40,004 nt of DNA from Lysobacterales bacterium (GTDB lineage: Bacteria > Pseudomonadota > Gammaproteobacteria > Xanthomonadales > Marinicellaceae): contig JALWKC010000207.1 of NCBI GenBank assembly GCA_026996795.1, positions 1 to 40,004 on the forward strand, read 5' to 3'. The notes under the pieces were generated by a model, which ran no database searches, had not been told where the DNA came from, and saw nothing but the letters and a program-made list of their open reading frames with translations. Each line of letters begins with the position of its first letter. The stretch's first letter is position 1. The position numbers were made by a program, and so were the translations under genes. Shown here piece by piece: positions 39,124-40,004 of the stretch.

Positions 39124-40004
39124 TCACGGCGTGCGCACGTAGTCGTAAAGTTTGACCGGTCGTTTGCCCTCGGTGATGATGGCATAACTGATGTGCGGCG
39201 TGGTGCGGAACACCATGATGTGGCCCACGTACTCTTCTGGCAAAGTGACCATGGCTTTGGCCGGTTTGAACAGGGTTTTGAGGTCACCTTTGGGGTGCAT
39301 GACTTCATCACGGATCAGTTTTTCCGGCCGGTTGACCTGAAACACATCACCCACCTGCACGCCGCTGGTGCTGCCGCGGTTGATGGCAACCACCTGCCAT
39401 TTCCCGGCCCGGAAAAGGGCGTTGTTCAGCGCCACAACGCGTACGTTGTCGTCGTTGACCTTGCCGGGCTTGGGAAAGAAGTACGGGTTGTACTGGTGGT
39501 TGTTCAGCGGCAGGATCAAGTCACCGGCACGCACTTCCTGTTTGCCGTCATGGATCATCAGGGTGGCTACGTCCTTGTCCACATTGGTGACCTTGGCCGT
39601 GGCGATATCGGCCACTTCGTGACCCAGCACCTTGACGTTTTCCCAATACGTGCGGTCGATGTAGTTTTTCCAGAAGCGTCCCAGTACCTGGTCGAGGGTA
39701 TGCGGGCTGCTCAACCGCCATTCCCTGGACTTGACGGCACGTTCATCGGACTCGTCCCAGGGGTAGTGCAGGGGCACCTCGTAGTAAGTCACTGTCGGGT
39801 GTGCCACCGCAAACGTTTCGCCCGGGTGTGCGTCCAGGTTACGCACGTAAATGGGATAGGGTGATGCGCCCATGACGCGGTCTTCGCTTATGGCCACCAC
39901 GTAGGGCACGTTTTTGAGCTCTTCATCTGACAGGATACGCAGGTCTTCCAGGAAAGGCTTGATGGCATCCAGAGGAATGGCCGTGATGGCCTGATCGTGA
40001 TCAA
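39124..40004 (-). CDS. LysM-domain protein next to dprA, C-terminal part
   Basis: Only the 3' part is present (frame open to the window edge, 293 codons and stop). It reads AIKPFLEDLRILSDEELKNVPYVVAISEDRVMGAS and has DIATAKVTNVDKDVATLMIHDGKQEVRAGDLILP in the middle, matching the family of LysM peptidoglycan-binding proteins encoded beside dprA in Pseudomonas and relatives. The LysM repeat and signal peptide would lie in the missing N-terminal part. Likely periplasmic and cell-wall associated; function unknown. Confidence 0.85.
   Translation of the reverse strand, partial: DHDQAITAIPLDAIKPFLEDLRILSDEELKNVPYVVAISEDRVMGASPYPIYVRNLDAHPGETFAVAHPTVTYYEVPLHYPWDESDERAVKSREWRLSSPHTLDQVLGRFWKNYIDRTYWENVKVLGHEVADIATAKVTNVDKDVATLMIHDGKQEVRAGDLILPLNNHQYNPYFFPKPGKVNDDNVRVVALNNALFRAGKWQVVAINRGSTSGVQVGDVFQVNRPEKLIRDEVMHPKGDLKTLFKPAKAMVTLPEEYVGHIMVFRTTPHISYAIITEGKRPVKLYDYVRTP

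Overview
The window is chromosomal DNA from a Gram-negative bacterium, almost certainly a gammaproteobacterium. It carries Kdo transferase (waaA), a TonB-dependent receptor, an RpmH/RnpA/YidC/MnmE block divergent from DnaA/DnaN/RecF/GyrB, and the classic gammaproteobacterial order lysM-dprA-smg-topA-tsaC-hemF. The base composition looks moderately GC-rich. I cannot name a genus with confidence; the mix recalls Chromatiales-like or other free-living gammaproteobacteria. Both ends cut a gene: an aldehyde dehydrogenase on the left and a LysM protein on the right.

1-10.4 kb (plus strand) is a signalling region. An OmpR/PhoB-type response regulator precedes a tightly packed set: a small coiled-coil protein, a transmembrane OmpA-domain protein whose cytoplasmic half contains a Roadblock-like stretch, a Ras/Rab-like small GTPase, and a hybrid histidine kinase. 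The last three overlap by ATGA junctions. A FimX-like protein with a degenerate EAL domain and an RpfC/BarA-like hybrid kinase with an HPt domain follow. I read this as a GTPase plus two-component envelope signalling system, possibly tied to c-di-GMP. It is the best candidate here for an undescribed system. A TonB-dependent receptor follows at 10.6-12.7 kb.

12.7-24.2 kb is the replication-origin region. The minus-strand operon rpmH-rnpA-yidC-mnmE has no yidD and is driven by a good sigma70-like promoter. The plus-strand series is dnaA, dnaN, recF, gyrB. The 212-bp dnaA-dnaN gap holds DnaA boxes, a DnaA-trio-like element and AT-rich DNA, and is the likely oriC. Two parS-type palindromes, one a perfect 16-mer, lie inside recF.

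23.3-31.9 kb (plus strand) holds housekeeping and envelope genes: a glutaredoxin-rhodanese fusion, a DUF3465 protein, an overlapping lipid trio (hotdog thioesterase, PlsC-like acyltransferase, YheT-like hydrolase), a TPR protein with a degenerate sulfotransferase-like C-terminus, uppP, hemH and an alpha/beta hydrolase.

31.8-40 kb (minus strand) reads, in transcription order, lysM (partial), dprA, smg, topA, tsaC, hemF, waaA. Two non-coding elements with the same ~20-bp terminal inverted repeats (MITE-like) sit on either side of the smg-dprA pair, and one supplies the smg stop codon. I saw no tRNA, rRNA, CRISPR array, prophage or complete insertion sequence.
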